Assembly (NCBI GenBank): GCA_003008705.1
Contig: PDUO01000002.1
Span: 1,506,898-1,570,897 of the forward strand
DNA from: Pezicula radicicola
Taxonomy: Eukaryota; Ascomycota; Leotiomycetes; Helotiales; Dermateaceae
Length of the DNA stretch: 64,000 bases
Direction of reading: 5' to 3'
Shown piece by piece: positions 33,089-45,303 of the stretch. Position numbers and translations under genes: made by a program. The first letter of the stretch is position 1; each line of letters starts with the position of its first letter. The notes beneath the pieces are model-generated. The model was not told the origin of the DNA and searched no databases. It worked only from the letters and a program-made list of their open reading frames with translations.

Positions 33089-36000
33089 TGTGTGAGAAAG
33101 ATACCGTTTGACTTAGGAAGTGGATTGAGCGATCGGTATGCAAGAAGGCGGAAGTGAGAAAGTCGTCGAGCGGTGACGCAGCTAGAGCGGAGGTGGTAGT
33201 GTGGTAAAACGGTCGTGGAGAAGAAGTGTTCAGATTAAAACGGGTGCTGGAAGACGAAAAGACGCTGCGTAGTAGTATACAACAGAGGTGTTTTTTGAGG
33301 CCTAGAGGCTTTTGACGAGCAGAACAAAGAAGATTGCTTTTGTCTTCTCTAAACAAAGTTGGTGGCACAAGGAGCTATGAAGCTCGCGGGGACAGTTCGT
33401 GTAATAAGGTGCTCGCGAGAGCCGAAAGACGAGTAACAAATATGGCAACGCTATATAGATAATCCAACCGCCGTAGTAAAAGGATAACTGTCGAAAACTC
33501 CGTGGATCGTAGTAGGGTCAGAGGCTCATTGATGGGTATTCGAATCGCTGTACAAAAGAAATTGGTTGGTGGGTCGTAAACAGGACGAGTGTCCGGGAAG
33601 AAAAAAAAGAAAGGTTCGTTATGTTAACATGGGAGATTGTTGTGTGGTGTTCTGGAACGATTGGTCGAGGTCTAGTGATCTCAAGGCAGTACGAGGAAAC
33701 GTATTGCTCGATGTCGAATGGAAATGGTGGCCGATGGAGGGGCGGATCGAGCCGTGAACGATGCAGCTCAACTGACAAGTGCCAATTGAAATGTACCGGA
33801 GTAGATTATCGTAATAGTGTAGTAGATGGTGGGTATGAGGCCGAAATATGGGACTATCAACCTCGAGCAAGTCGATGGATTGAGCGAGGCTATCGGTGAG
33901 GGAGCTCCACTGCTATCGGCACGACGAATCGAGTGACGGGTGTTGCTAACTTTGGACGGTCGTCGTTGATTGTGTGGAACTCATGTGAGGAATTGTGAAG
34001 GCTCGATGGATCAAGTAGTCGAAGAGATGAATCTTCGTCTGCCTGTCCTTTGTCTGACGTGTCGAGGATGATAGCGGCAGGAGAACGGGGAACGGAAGAT
34101 TGAAGTAGGAGATTGCGGACAAAGGTGAGACGACGTTGGTCGAATGAAGATTGAAGGATAGGTGGTGGAATGGTCTGCAGTGCTCGATTGTGTTGGTGAC
34201 TGGAATGCTGTTGCCGTGGACAGCAACGTGAAGCTTTGCTGTTGCTGCTTAGGATGACGCAGAAGGCAGGCACGAGTCAAGATAGGTTCGTTCCGTGAAG
34301 GGGGTGAAGGGTGAAAGAAGGCGAAAGGCGAAAGTGTAGTAGTGAGTGAGGTAAGGCGGATATTAAGGGAAGAAGAGGAGGAGGATGAAGATGGGGGAAC
34401 GGAAACCGTGTGAACGACGTTGGCGGTGTAGCATAAACAGACGATGTTGATGAAGCAAAAAGAAGGTACGATGCCAGGAGAAGACAACCACAACATAACA
34501 GAAGCAGGTGGAAGAATCCTGGGAAGAGGCAGCCTCAGGCCGCATCTGCAGCTCGCTGGCTAGCAGGGAAGGGACTTGGCTGAAGACAGGATGGAGGCAG
34601 CGGTCAAAGAACCCTGGACCATGCCAGCGCTCCCCGTCATTGGAACGAGGAAAGGGCGGCGACGGGTGGCAATCCAGCGGTCATTTGCAGGCACCTGAGT
34701 GGCTGTGGCGAGCTCCCCCAATTTGAATTGTCCTCGCTGTTCTTACGGACACGCATGAGCCCACAGCATTTTTGAACGTCGCAACTTGCGGTAAAGTGCA
34801 GGTATGCTGCTATTCGCACGCGGAACTCTGATGCACTGCAGTACGAGTACCGCATACAGGTGAGGTGAGGAGGTGAATTAACGAACCGAGCAAAGCATAT
34901 ACAAAGACTGTACCGTACCATCTCACATTATTGCGATATGTTCTATCGTACGGACTAAAATCGAATGAAAGACAAACGCCTTGAACTACTCGGGACCACG
35001 AGGCTTTGTACCATGGTAATTAGCATGACGAGATAAGTAAAGAGCCAGAACAAAATAGACGTCTATAGTGTCCGCCTCCCCAAAGTCAAAGACTCGACTA
35101 CTTACTCAGCCTTCCGGCCCCGCCGCCGCATAACAGTCATCGTGATCAAAATAATGAGTGAGTGAATGAATGAATAGGTGGAAGGCGCAATAACGAAAAT
35201 CTGTCCTCATCATTGGCACACTTTCATACTGGATGAGGGCGGTTGGTACCGCATCACATGAGGCATCACGAACGAACTCTCTACGTTTCGAAATGGAAGA
35301 GCATAGAATGTTTGGGACTCTGGAGATGTCCAAAAACGATCACACGACCCCTTCTGCTTCCCAATTCAGACAGAGGGTCCAATAGGGGCGATGTTTGAAC
35401 TTGATAAAGGGCAACTCGAGTCGTTACCAGGAACAAAGGATGAATACCGGCACATCACATCATCGAGGGATCAGCTCATCATCGTCTCAATGAGAGACAC
35501 CATATTTAAGCTTCGCATCACGAGATTCGGGCGTCTCCGTTTGCAGATTGCGTCAATGTGCCATGCCGCCTTCGGAGGGGGGTTGGGGTCGACGTCGAGG
35601 TCGAGATCAAAAAAAGTCGTTCGTGTTGTCGAAAGGTTGGGAGCTCTTCGCGCTTCTGAATCTCTAGCAGTTTCAACTCCTCTCGAATGCGGTCGTCATG
35701 TTGCTCGTTTCTTTGCTGCAGCCCTCAAAGGTAAACTCGTTGCCAATCAGAACGTGAGCGCCTACACCATCACGGCCACCTCACAAACGCCGTCATTTAT
35801 CTGACAAGAGGGCCTCGCGCCTTCGCTTGCTTTGGTTGGCCAATTGTTTGAATTCTACCATTTCAGTGATACGACCGTTGGCAATGCCTGGGAATGCCTG
35901 GGAATGCCGGGACATGCCTCAGCTCTGTGTGATCACCACGCTGCAATACCCTTTATGATGAGTTCTGTCCTATGATCTTCCCGCAAGTTCAGCATTGTGC

Positions 36001-38106
36001 CTGCTTCTCAGAAGCTTGGGAAGACTCGACGACCTGGAGTCTGGATAGCAAGATAACAGATAGCTGCCGATCACAGCTAATTAAAGAAGCTTTCTCCTCA
36101 CAGCTTTCTCCACGACTTGGGCTTAGGCCGTCTGTAGTGGGATGCATGATTGGAAACTGATAAGATACAGTGGACTGTCTTGGACTCTTGGTCGTCAATA
36201 AGTCGTGATAGTTTGAGTTACTTCGTTCTCAAGACCACACCATCACAAGTGGCAGGCCAAATAATTGCTCTACAGTACATGCTCTAGGAGCAAGTTTTAC
36301 AAATACTGAAGTTTGTTATAAAGCTCAGGTCTGGAAGACTGGAAGCCTAATAATTGGCCTTCTCGATACCTCCCGCCCCCTTATCAATAATAGCTTTGCG
36401 GTACGAAAGTACTTATCTCCAAACACCCTTCTAGGCCTTCTAATCCCAACTCTAATAATGAACTTTCAAAGTAACCATGCCGATGACGTTCGGTGAGCCT
36501 GTACCAACCAAATTGTGGACTTGGGATCTCCGATGTGTGGTCCCGTGCGATGCGAGAGCTTGACTCTGGGGTTGGCGGTTGATGAACCAGATGAAAGTTC
36601 AGCATGCGAAATAACCACGAATGCAATCCTTAAAAGGAACATATCACATCATCAGGTCGAGCATCTCCCTTGTCCTTGCCACGGCAAGCCATCATTCTTC
36701 CAAACGTCTTGACCCCCATCACCAAGGAGACCAAGTCGTACTAGTGTTGTTTACCAGTCTTGACTTGGCCTTGGCCTCTGCTCTCTCGATGCGGACGAAG
36801 CTGTGCTATCTAGACACTGACCATCTGAATACTTGCACCCCACATCTACTGGTAACAACGCCCGCCAGCTTTCAAGGTGAAGTTACTGCATATGGCAGAC
36901 ACCCTCGACGCAGTTTCATACCTGTAAATACCACGACGGGCCTCGTATGTAACGTGCTTCAAACAGAGCGGTGAGTTATAAAGATGAAGCGTGAAAACTC
37001 TTCACGATACTCCGTAGCCTGTTGAAAGGATGATTGTGCCCAATCGTCGGGCAGAGGGATTATTGCAGTATTTTGATTCCGTTGTCAACAAATGCTGAAA
37101 CGTAACCTTCTTGCAGGCCTGGATGCGGGTTTTGCCTTGAAATTTGCCAGCGATCTCCTTCGTGCATCTGCAGCTAGAGAGTCAGAGAGCCTGAGAGCCA
37201 GCCAGCGAAATCCCTTAGAAGTGTTCTGAACGGCTGCGTCCTCCACAGTTCCTGAAAAACTAAACGAGATTCGTCAGGAGGGCAACGTGGTGCATCCCTA
37301 CTGTAAAGTATAAAGTAGCTAAAAGTAAAAGTGTCCGTCCAGTGGTCCCGGTCGGTTGTTGCTTTGCATTCGCCGTGCATTGTAGAGTGGATCTCCCGCC
37401 GAAATGTGTTGGCAATCATCTTCTTCGGCCCCCATCCTCGTGCTGTAGCTTCATGTAGCTTTCATGTACGGCACGGGGGACACGTTCCTTTCATGCAGCC
37501 GACACCCCAGGACACCCTGACACTATTCCAATAGCAACATCTGAATATTTGTTGACCGCTCTGACAATCTTAAATCAATATTGACAGCGCGCGCGCGAGT
37601 GTGCTCGACAAATCGTCTTAATTCCAATCCAACCATCAGTCGCTACAGCAGAAACTAGCCACCAGCCCGAAGCCGAAGCTGGTTCTGCATGCAGAAAAGT
37701 GCAGGAAACTACAGAAGAGCAGCCTCTCCGGAACACTTCCCAGGCCGCGTAGCGTACTCTGTATGCAAACCAATCCTGCTGGTGCTCCTAACCCAATCTC
37801 GACCACAAATCGTACATCTTCTCGTGGCGTAAGCTCTGCAAAGAATTCGAGACATCTCACTGGTCCCAGATTCCGCTATACCTAAACTTGACCTTTGCGA
37901 CTCGCTAGGAGGAAAAAACCGCAAAGTGTGAGGTCAGTGAAAAAAATATTTTCCATTCACCGCTATCTTTACCTCATCTCGAAGCTTCAGAAGCTTTCCG
38001 AAGCTCCCTTCTCCGGGACCAACGAGCATCCAACGGCTGCAACCTTAAGCTTGAGCTTGAGCTTCGTGCCAGAACCAGAACCAGAACCAGAACCAGGAAA
38101 AAGAAG
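33089..38106. other. 5-kb interval without a supported gene; probable long leader of the kinase
   Basis: From 33.1 to about 34.6 kb the strand sense to the kinase is strongly pyrimidine-rich, with CTT/CCT runs and no conserved frames, as in long 5' leaders of fungal signalling genes. From 34.6 to 38.1 kb I see no coding exon on either strand. Base composition is ordinary (not RIPed), so this is not transposon debris. A CCAGAA hexamer repeat lies at 38069-38097, just upstream of the next gene. Confidence 0.45.
38069..38097 (+). repeat. (CCAGAA)n microsatellite in a 5' leader
   Basis: Nearly five CCAGAA units end 10 nt before the enolase-phosphatase start codon, preceded by two AGCTTG units. 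Confidence 0.8.
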
Positions 38107-39791
38107 ATGGCTGAGAAGCTGGGGATAGACGCTAAAGTTGTGCTACTAGACATTGGTGAGTTTACCATAGTTGCCACTAGAGGTCTAGACCGAGATGGGG
38201 GGACAGACAGCCTACATAGAGCTACAGAGAGGCCTTGACGGATTCGGCTGTCTTCAGGGCTCGCGGCTGTCCCCCTCGATTTCCCCAGAGTCGCCGTCAC
38301 GTGGAAGGACAGAGGCTGATTCGAGGTTTGTACTCTAGAGGGGACCGTCTGCCCGATCTCTTTTGTGAAGGATGTGCTGGTAAGCAAGATCTCTCTGTTC
38401 CACAAGTCTTAATAGAGACTGTTGTGCTGCATTTGTTCTGCAGTACATCTCTGTCTTTCCTAGCACTATTTACTTTTGCTTGTCATGGGACAACGGTACT
38501 TCTTTGCGTACAGTACTTGTTACCTCGATTTCTAGCGCTCCAAGCGATCATAATTGCCTGTAACAGAGTGTCTCTCATCGCAAGGCCCACGATACATGGT
38601 ACAAGCAAGTGCTTCCATGTTCCGGCATGTCATTTCTGAAGCCCATCATCTACCTACTTCTCCACTTTCATTCTCGCCGAGTACACGGCTGTTTACATTA
38701 TGATCGTAAACGGCTGTGTACTCCAGTCTAGAGAAACAACTTGCCATACCTTTGTCTGCACCCCGCTCAATCTGTCAGAGCTCGTGTGATGTTGACTCAG
38801 GAGTGTGCGTTGGACGAAGAGGTTCATGTTTCTCGCCATTTTGAGCGGCAAGTAACACCACGGCATCATACATATGCGCCGCCTCAAGGAGGAATGATGA
38901 ATTCTGCACGAGTCCAGAATCGGAGAATTCCTCTCGGTTACCCAAACATCTTTTTCTAGGCGTCTATCTCGACGGCGCTAGGAAACAAGCATATATCCAA
39001 GTAATTTTCCGTGATGCAGACGGGCGCCTCATCCGAGTTTCAATATGTGTAGTACGCAACAAACCGACTGAATATCCTTTATTCAGCCAAGGCTGACAAG
39101 CCAGTTAACTAAATACAGTACTAATGAAATTCCCATTCAGTTCCCGTACGCGCTCTCCGCACTTCCATCAGTCCTAGCAACACAATGGGATTCCCCGTCC
39201 TTCATTCCCTACCGCGATGCCTTTCCCACCGAGCACCGCTCATCACCTGAAAAGTTCAAAGCGCACGTAGAAGATCTAATGGCACAAGATGTCAAAATCG
39301 CATACCTAAAATCACTACAAGGCTACCTCTGGCTCACAGGCTACGAATCAGGCGAACTAAGCTGCCCCCTCTTCCCTGACGTCTATCCCTCTCTCAAAAA
39401 CTGGACATCCCGCGAACCACCCCTCACAATCATAATCTACTCATCCGGCTCCGTCGCAGCCCAAAAACTCCTCTTCAAATACACAAACGTAGAACCCCAT
39501 TCAGAAGCAGATCTAACACCCTTAATTACCGATTACTTCGATACGGTAAATGCAGGTCTAAAACAAGAATCACAATCTTATCGAAAGATTGCGGGGGCTT
39601 GGGGAGGGTTAGCCGGGGTGGAGGAATGGTTGTTTTTGAGTGATAATGTTAGGGAGGTTGAGGCTGCTAAGGAGGCTGGTATGCAGGCGGTTGTTGTTGT
39701 AAGGGAGGGGAATGCTCCGTTGAGTGAGGAGGAGAAGGAGAGGTTTGAGCTTGTGGAGAGTTTTGAAAATATTTTGATTAAGGAGGCTTAG
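38107..39791 (+). CDS. UTR4: enolase-phosphatase E1 (methionine salvage)
   Basis: HAD-superfamily enzyme that enolises and dephosphorylates 2,3-diketo-5-methylthiopentyl-1-phosphate in the methionine salvage pathway. Three exons (38107-38155, 38339-38379, 39141-39791) give 246 residues, the family's normal length. The HAD motif I, LLDIEGTVCPISFVKDVL, is created exactly across intron 1 and leads into FPYALSALP across intron 2. Further landmarks are SLQGYLWLTGYESGELSCPL, motif II IIYSSGSVAAQKLLF, and motif III FLSDNVREVEAAKEAGM. The nucleophile Asp and its partner Glu are intact. Introns of 183 and 761 nt are unusually long for this window. No alternative middle exon is needed, because the protein is complete without one. 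Confidence 0.93.
38680..38722. repeat. 17-bp inverted repeat inside the long UTR4 intron
   Basis: AGTACACGGCTGTTTAC and GTAAACGGCTGTGTACT flank a 9-nt loop; 15 of 17 positions pair and the other two are G-T type. The transcript would form a stable hairpin. Confidence 0.7.
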
Positions 39792-40860
39792 AGTTGTGGG
39801 AGATGAGAGATGGGGAGGCGTGGCTGAGAGTGATTTTGCTAGGATACCTTAGCTAGCTAACAAATAATCCAAAAAGTTGCATTTCGAAAATATATTCCTT
39901 CCTAAGCCCTTCACTTCAGTGTTTCGTAGGATAATCTCGTCCTATTTAGCAAGTCAAGAAATGAGATATCCCATCTTGTATGAAGTACGCAATAAATCCT
40001 TTATACCCATAGATGATTCCCCTCAGGAAGCTCCATCTATTATCTATTAATATCATTCGTACCTTCAGATACATACTCCTATCATACAGCACCTAGATTA
40101 ATCTCAGGTACTAAGTACAGACAGTACTTATAACAAACTACAATACATACAAACCACAATTAAAATGAGAGATCTAATCTAGCCATACTTCCCACACATC
40201 CTAAATAGAAATAAAAAAAACACTCATGTATTCAGCAATTAATAACTTTCTCTTATCTACAAAAGTAAGACTTTATAATAAAGGCCTATACTTATTGTCT
40301 CTTCAACTAGTCTAAGCCCTCGTTCTAATCTCCACGTCTCTTTTTTAGCGGTAAGTTATAACGGGAAAACCTCATTGCTAATTAAGGTTGATAGTAATGG
40401 CTAGGGTGTCGATTTTGTTAAGGAGTTTAGATGTTCTATACTAGTTGCTTTGTTAGAGGTCTGCTTCTTATATCTTAAAAGTTGTCTATCCAAGATGGTC
40501 TTTTACTAAAAGCAATTGACACAGTATTCGGAGTGAGTCTATGGCACATTTCCAACTAAGATTTGTTGGTAATAGCAGCAAACAAAGTTTTGGAGCACAG
40601 AATCTTTGAACATTACAGTGGGCTGAAAAAAGTCCTTGGGTATATTGGAGATATACTATCCCTCCCCTTTCCAATAAAACAGCAACAGCAGAAAATAAAA
40701 ATCGCTACACAAACAAAATGCCAACGCCAGTCCTCCATCTCTCATCATATTTTGAAGGAGGCCCATGCATCCATTACCTTATAATACTGTACTGTACAAT
40801 GCATACGTGCGGTCCCTCATATGTACTATCACAGATAAAGACAAAACCCTTCCAATGCAC
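39792..40860. other. intergenic between convergent UTR4 and GT90 genes
   Basis: AT-rich (notably 39.9-40.3 kb). No coding or repeat structure is recognised. Confidence 0.5.
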
Positions 40861-42748
40861 CTAAGCACCCGAGTACCCTATGACTTCCCTATCATCATCA
40901 ACAAGTCTACCGTATCTATAAAACATCAGTTTAGCAGGTGAGTATGCTAATAGAAACGGAGGAGACTTACTCTAATAAAAGCCTGAAGAACCACACTTCG
41001 AGGTCCTCATTCCTCAAAACCTTGTCCGCCCAAGTTCTTCCTTGCAGTGCTATCCGCTCTGCTTCTTTCTTGCCAGGAATCTCTCCTGCGAACCATCTGA
41101 CTGCCTCCACCCACTCATCACCCCTCAGACTCATTGGTATAAAATGGACCCAAGGCTTCAACCACTCCTCATGCCATTCCCTGAAGATAGCCAGCTTGTA
41201 AACCAAACTCTTACTTTTCAAAAACGCATAAAATCTTCCGCTGAAAGCGTTCCCATCCACGTCAAGGAGGTACTTATATTTCCAAGCATCCTGTTGCTTG
41301 GCTGTATCTTTGATCTCGAAAAATTCCTTTTGTGCATCACAATCGTTGGGGTCGCACTGTCCAACATAGGAAAAGTAGATGTCCATAAGTTCCTTGAAGT
41401 CACTGCGTGGCACGCTTCTGATTTGCCAATCTTCCATAGTTTCTGTGCCTTGATTGACAAGTATTTTTGCCTGATCAACATTATTGATTTTCTGGACCAC
41501 CCGCTGGCGATGTTGTCGTCGCCAGCCTCCGTTTCGACTGAAACCTCCAGTCGTGGATCCGCGCCAGTAAAATCTATCCTGCTTTTCGGTCCACTCATAA
41601 TCTGCAGTATCATTATATGGGACTTTTCCAGCCCAATACCAAGGTGATGGATAGAGAATGTCCGAATACGAGGAGATCTTGGACTGGGAAAAGATAGGGA
41701 ACAGGTCGTGGACGACATTATACGCATTTGGCCGGTCAAAGAATCCAAATGTTTCGCTGAATGACGGAGATTGGCAGATATCTGAGAAAGCTGTCTGGTT
41801 GTAGACAAATCCAAGTTCTGTAACGGCATAACTATCAAAATTATCCGCTTTGGGCTCATCATCTAGAGCTACCCTTGCCGGACTTTCAGGTGGACAAGAC
41901 ACCCTAGAGTGTGTCCAGGTGGCCTGATGAGCAAAGGTGTTGAATCTGGTGGTGAACACCTCATCAATGCCTAAACCGTCATTCATGTCGTTCGGTCTTG
42001 AGGACCATGCATTCCTGGGCGCAACAACGGCGTTAGCTGCTGGCATATACTTGGTGTTTGCGCTGTGAACCAATCGAGCAAGGTCATCGTGTGGCACCAC
42101 TACTCGAGGCTCGTCGTGGATGTTGAAGCAGAGGTCCATATCTGGCAGATATTTCACAAAATCCTTGATCATCTTAACTGTGGCATCCTTCTGCCAATCA
42201 TTGCCTCCATGTATGCTCGCGCTCTCCCCTTTCCGTATCATCAGCGTGATCAAATTGTTTTGTCCAAACCCCATTGCCTCTTTTGCTCGTGCTCTTATTG
42301 TCGAGGGTTTCAAAGCCCAGAATGGTGTCAGCATTTGGTGAATTGTATCATACTCATCGATCATCTGCACGCCTTTGGCTACAGCAAAAGCGTACCATTT
42401 GTCGAAATTGGGTGGAGGAGGTATGCCATATCGCCTGCGGTATTCATGAACTGCTTCGTTAAGGGTTTTCGACTGGGCCATCTTCTTCTGTTCGAAGTCT
42501 TGCTCCGCATCCTTGATAAGCTGCCATATTGGATGAGATGGACCACCAAGACGATATGAGGGAGGCTGTTGAGGGTTGGTAACAGGAACCTGCGGAGATG
42601 TTGGTTTATGGTCTGAATCTATTGGCGTCGTGCCTTTGGGAATTAGAGTGACAGGTTGGCGCATCGAATACAAAGATACAGCAGCGAACGTGAGAAGCCC
42701 AATCAGCAGAAGGGTCTGTCGTGCCCTCATCCTGTCCTTTGTCCTCAT
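40861..42748 (-). CDS. GT90 (CAP10-like) glycosyltransferase, type II membrane protein
   Basis: Two exons (40971-42748, 40861-40915; donor GTAAGT, acceptor TATAG) give 610 residues. Residues ~12-29 (TLLLIGLLTFAAVSLYSM) form an N-terminal signal anchor after a basic MRTKDRMRARQ, so the protein should sit in the secretory pathway with its catalytic part in the Golgi lumen. Family markers include DMDLCFNIHDEPRVVVP, VHDLFPIFSQSKIS, DILYPSPWYW, KQDRFYWRGSTTGG, KYKYLLDVDGNAFSGRFYAF and HFIPMSLRGDEW. The family contains cryptococcal xylosyltransferase CAP10 and animal protein O-glucosyltransferases. The donor sugar here is unknown. Unspliced reading would stop at LLLE; splicing restores a typical EYGRLVDDDREVIGYSGA tail. 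Confidence 0.92.
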
Positions 42749-43327
42749 ATAGATGTCATCTAAAAGAATTGGATTGTCGTCATCGACTGCGCGGGATAGA
42801 GTGACAAGTCGAAGTCAGGGAAGTTGGTGGTGTGAGCCTCTTGATCGTCAGTTGAGGCTGGTGCTCAAATCTAGCCTCCCCTGAGTGAGCAACCCCGTTT
42901 TAAGCGGCCGCGCGTTACAAGGGTTAGGATTTGGAAGCTTTTCACGCGTCTGTCACAGCAAAAAGCATTTTTCTAAATTTATTTCATCCAATTGTGGGAA
43001 AAGGTCAATTTGCCAATTGGTTGGGCTAGAAACCAAACGGTTCTGTGGCGTTTGGTTAATATGGACCCCTTCGTCGTCCTTCAGACGTTCACTACTTCTT
43101 ATCACGAGACCATATGATTCTTGAATTGGAGACCATGAGTTTTGAATTGACTTTTTGTGCAGAGCTACTTAATCTCTTTGTAGATGAAGAGCATTATGTT
43201 TAATGCAAAAACGAGATAGGGTATATCAGCGGCACCACGCTCCGGATTCTCTCCCCCTGCCAAGCCCACATTAGATACACAAACTCATGGTACTCCAAAC
43301 TCCTTTTCATAATCCATCACAAACCAT
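42749..43327. other. intergenic: GT90 promoter and RPS22 3' side
   Basis: 579 bp, no gene seen. Confidence 0.5.
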
Positions 43328-43970
43328 CTAGTAGAAGAATCCGATGATCTTTCCAGCAACGTGCTTACGACGGGCCTCCTCGTGGTCCATAATACCAGCG
43401 GAGGTGGTGAGGACGATGAAACCAAATTGACGTGCTGGGAGGAGCTTGACAACCCACTTCTCCATATCGGTGAGACGGACGTTGTATCTTGGGGAGATGA
43501 CACCAGTCTTGTTGAGGCTGAGGGAGAGTCAGTATCCACCAGTCATTTCAAGTACAGGAGAGCTTCTTACCGGCCGTTCAGCTGTATCACGACCTTGCCG
43601 CTGCGATGGTCATCGACCTCCTCGAACTCGCCAATGTAGCCTAAAAAGCATTGTCAGTATGTTGCGAAAATTTAAAACGTATAACGTCAGGAGAAAATTC
43701 AGAGAACGTTGTAAGATCTTCGCAGAATATAATCTATCGGCAACTTAAAGGACTATGGTCGTGTGGAGTTGAGACCGTCATCTAGTTATCATGCCGAATG
43801 AGGGAGAGGGAAGAATGAAAAGCTGGCTGCCACATACCGTGCTTCTGCATGACGCTGAGGAACTTGACGATGACCTTGGAGCTGGGACGGATCAAGACCT
43901 GTCGCTTTCCGGACTTCTCGGCGTTGTTGATGGCGTTGAGCGCATCGTTGAGGACTGAAGTCTTAACCAT
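43328..43970 (-). CDS. RPS22: 40S ribosomal protein uS8 (RPS22/RPS15A)
   Basis: Three exons (43838-43970, 43571-43640, 43328-43517) give exactly 130 residues, the eukaryotic length. The sequence is typical throughout: [58 protein letters not shown] across intron 1, [19 protein letters not shown] across intron 2, and a conserved end [19 protein letters not shown]. It sits in the small subunit next to 18S helices 21/25. It is divergently paired with RPS12, 535 bp between start codons. Confidence 0.98.
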
Positions 43971-44505
43971 TTTGGCGAATAGAGATTCTCAAATCTTAAA
44001 TTGGGAAGTGAGGTATCTGCGGGAGCGCTGTATGTTAGCCTTCATGGGCCATGAGCATGTAGAGTGCCCTCATGATAGACAAGAGGGTTCTTCAGCTCGT
44101 TGTCGAGGAAAACAGCGTATCGACATCTTTCAATTGCTCTGGTCGCATTTCGGATCGAAAAGAGTTGACCTAGGTCTGCCGCGTATCGATCGTGATGGTC
44201 GCATCGCAGATTGAGTAGATGCCGATTGCTCCCTCCCGCCTCTCATGAAGGTTTGATTTTTGTCGGGCTGTACATACCTCGAAAATTTATTGGTGCTGGT
44301 GGTTGTGTTGTGGGAATGGAGAAGTTCGTTCGTGAAGTTGCAAAAAAATAATTTCAAAGTGCGTTCTGGGGCTTGTCACGCTAGTTTAGCTTAAGCGAGC
44401 ACGCACGAATCCAAAAACCGCCTTCGCCAGCCGCAAGACGCAACACTTTCTCTACAGTAATATCAAATCAACTCTTCGAGGACCAGAAGATATCACACAG
44501 TCAAG
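43971..44505. promoter_or_regulatory. shared bidirectional promoter of RPS22 and RPS12
   Basis: The 535 bp between two divergent ribosomal protein genes must hold both promoters. Pyrimidine-rich segments precede the RPS12 start (44440-44500). I cannot assign particular factor sites. Confidence 0.6.
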
Positions 44506-45095
44506 ATGGTATGTACTCATGAAATCTCAGAATATTGCATCTGCGCAACCAATTCAAATACACTCATTTGCTAACTTAACTCCAATATAGTCTGACGCAG
44601 AAGAGCCAACTTCCCCAATTGTCGCCGAGGCCGATGAGGTCGAAGTTAGTGGAGATGCCGCAGGAAAAGGGCAACTATCAGTTCTCGACGCGCTCAAAGG
44701 AGTTCTCAAGCTTGCTCTCATGCACGATGGTCTTGCCCGTGGACTCCGCGAAGCCTCCAAGGCTCTCGACAGACGCCAAGCACACATGTGCGTTCTCAAC
44801 GAGGCATGCGAAGAGGAGGCATACAAGAAGTTGGTCGTTGCTCTATGCTCCGAGCACAAGATCCCCTTGATCAAGGTTCCTGACGGAAAGCAATTGGGCG
44901 AGTGGGCTGGTTTGTGTAAGTACTATGGCATACACGATGAAGGTGGAATAATACTGATAATGACTCACAGGTGTGTTGGACCGCGAGGGAAACGCACGCA
45001 AGGTTGTTAACTGCTCTTGCGTTGTTGTCAAGGATTGGGGTGAAGAGTCTCAAGAGCGATCCATCCTTCTCAACTACTTCCAGACCGAGCAGTAA
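44506..45095 (+). CDS. RPS12: 40S ribosomal protein eS12
   Basis: Exon 1 is just the start codon (44506-44508), followed directly by GTATGT. Exons 2 and 3 are 44591-44915 and 44971-45095. The 150-residue product reads [20 protein letters not shown], then the fold core [59 protein letters not shown], joined across intron 2 to [20 protein letters not shown] and KDWGEESQE. Length and sequence match eS12, a L7Ae/L30e-fold protein of the small-subunit beak. The ATG-only first exon is a known habit of ribosomal protein genes. Confidence 0.98.
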
Positions 45096-45303
45096 AGAAT
45101 TATGTCGATGGAGTTATTGGTGGTGGGGGTAGACATTTGAAACTTTTCTTCTGATGTACTCTTATATCTGAGGGATGCATTAAAGGAATTGGCATATGGA
45201 CGACAAAAGAACATCCTTTGCAATCACACACCTTCCAGTTATGCAACTCATGTGAAAGAACCTTAACCGAATATCCTTTACTTTTCCAGACCAAGGTCAT
45301 TTT

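Noticed and set aside
34011..34496. Serine-rich minus-strand frame upstream of the kinase
   Set aside because: Serine and proline come from pyrimidine runs; better explained as leader sequence.
35391..35804. 137-codon plus-strand frame
   Set aside because: Arg/Ser-biased translation with no motif or conserved feel; likely chance in an intergenic stretch.
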